Below are positions 5,200 through 5,310 of a stretch of DNA of 5,310 nt, one piece after another. The number at the start of each line of letters is the position of its first letter. Position 1 is the first letter of the stretch. The notes beneath the pieces are model-generated. The model searched no databases, had not been told where the DNA came from, and saw only the letters and a list, made by a program, of their open reading frames with translations. The translations under genes and the position numbers were made by a program. Source of the stretch: Gemmatimonadaceae bacterium (GTDB taxonomy: Bacteria; Gemmatimonadota; Gemmatimonadetes; Gemmatimonadales; Gemmatimonadaceae); assembly GCA_013813605.1 (NCBI GenBank), contig JACCRL010000035.1, positions 1-5,310 on the forward strand, read 5' to 3'.

Positions 5200-5310
5200 A
5201 GATTCCGCTCGAAACAGCGACGCCAGCCGCTCCGGCGGCAACGAGCCTGCCCGCCGCGAGCGGATCTATGCCTCCAACCCCGACCGCCGGCAGGCTGACC
5301 AGCCCCGCGA
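5141..5310 (-). CDS. thiE: Thiamine-phosphate synthase, C-terminal end only
   Basis: ThiE joins the pyrimidine (HMP-PP) and thiazole phosphate moieties to make thiamine monophosphate in the cytoplasm. Only the last 55 residues lie in the window; the start is beyond the right edge. The segment reads LPAVGVGGID, then AAGAAGVAVSSGIFSSLDPE, and ends at a TGA (5141-5143). This matches the ThiE/TenI barrel: the GGI loop and the GVAVSS strand hold the phosphate of the thiazole substrate, followed by the final helix. TenI, the related thiazole tautomerase, cannot be excluded from the C-terminus alone. The gene's end overlaps the 3' end of the HD-GYP gene by 59 bp in opposite orientation, with no terminator visible past the stop. 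Confidence 0.78.
   Translation of the reverse strand, partial: AGLVSLPAVGVGGIDPLAAGRLVAAGAAGVAVSSGIFSSLDPESATRQFASAIGT

Noticed and set aside
4783..5241. Open minus-strand frame of 152 codons
   Set aside because: It lies opposite the conserved GYP half of the HD-GYP gene and also conflicts with the thiE end in another minus frame, which has clear family motifs.
1..5310. CRISPR array, tRNA, rRNA, insertion sequence or attachment site
   Set aside because: No regularly spaced direct repeats, no cloverleaf-like sequence, no transposase or integrase frame and no long terminal inverted repeats were seen on either strand.

Overview
The window is GC-rich bacterial chromosome carrying housekeeping and signalling genes. 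It has no mobile-element, phage, rRNA, tRNA or CRISPR signature. Codon use, short intergenic spaces and weak Shine-Dalgarno sequences are uniform throughout. My best guess is a Gemmatimonadota-like soil or metagenome lineage. That rests only on general resemblance of the proteins and is low confidence; other GC-rich phyla, such as Acidobacteriota or myxobacteria, remain possible.

Layout, left to right. (1) 1-986, minus strand: the N-terminal part of a zinc metallopeptidase with a HEAGH motif; its C-terminus lies off the left edge. (2) 1040-1472: a compact region holding a candidate 50-residue protein gene on the minus strand (1140-1292). It is followed by a very clear intrinsic terminator (1075-1103) and preceded by a dense set of inverted repeats; a 16-bp perfect palindrome sits inside the small gene. 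(3) 1473-2246, minus: a 257-residue protein with a helical N-terminus and a Rossmann domain resembling a SAM methyltransferase with an altered cofactor loop. (4) 2247-2380: a divergent intergenic region with a palindrome. (5) 2381-3166, plus: an Fpg/Nei-family DNA glycosylase with N-terminal Pro and a C-terminal zinc finger. (6) 3173-4339, minus, convergent with the glycosylase: an RlmI-type 23S rRNA cytosine methyltransferase. (7) 4399-5199, plus, divergent from rlmI: a short HD-GYP protein with an N-terminal hydrophobic segment, probably a c-di-GMP phosphodiesterase. (8) 5141-5310, minus: the C-terminal end of thiamine-phosphate synthase (ThiE), overlapping the HD-GYP gene tail to tail by 59 bp.

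The genes alternate in strand and mostly look like independent transcription units, not one pathway: DNA repair, rRNA modification, c-di-GMP turnover, thiamine synthesis, a peptidase and one unassigned enzyme. The item most worth a second look is the small protein gene with its own terminator and unusual density of symmetric sequence. I see no convincing new multi-gene system.
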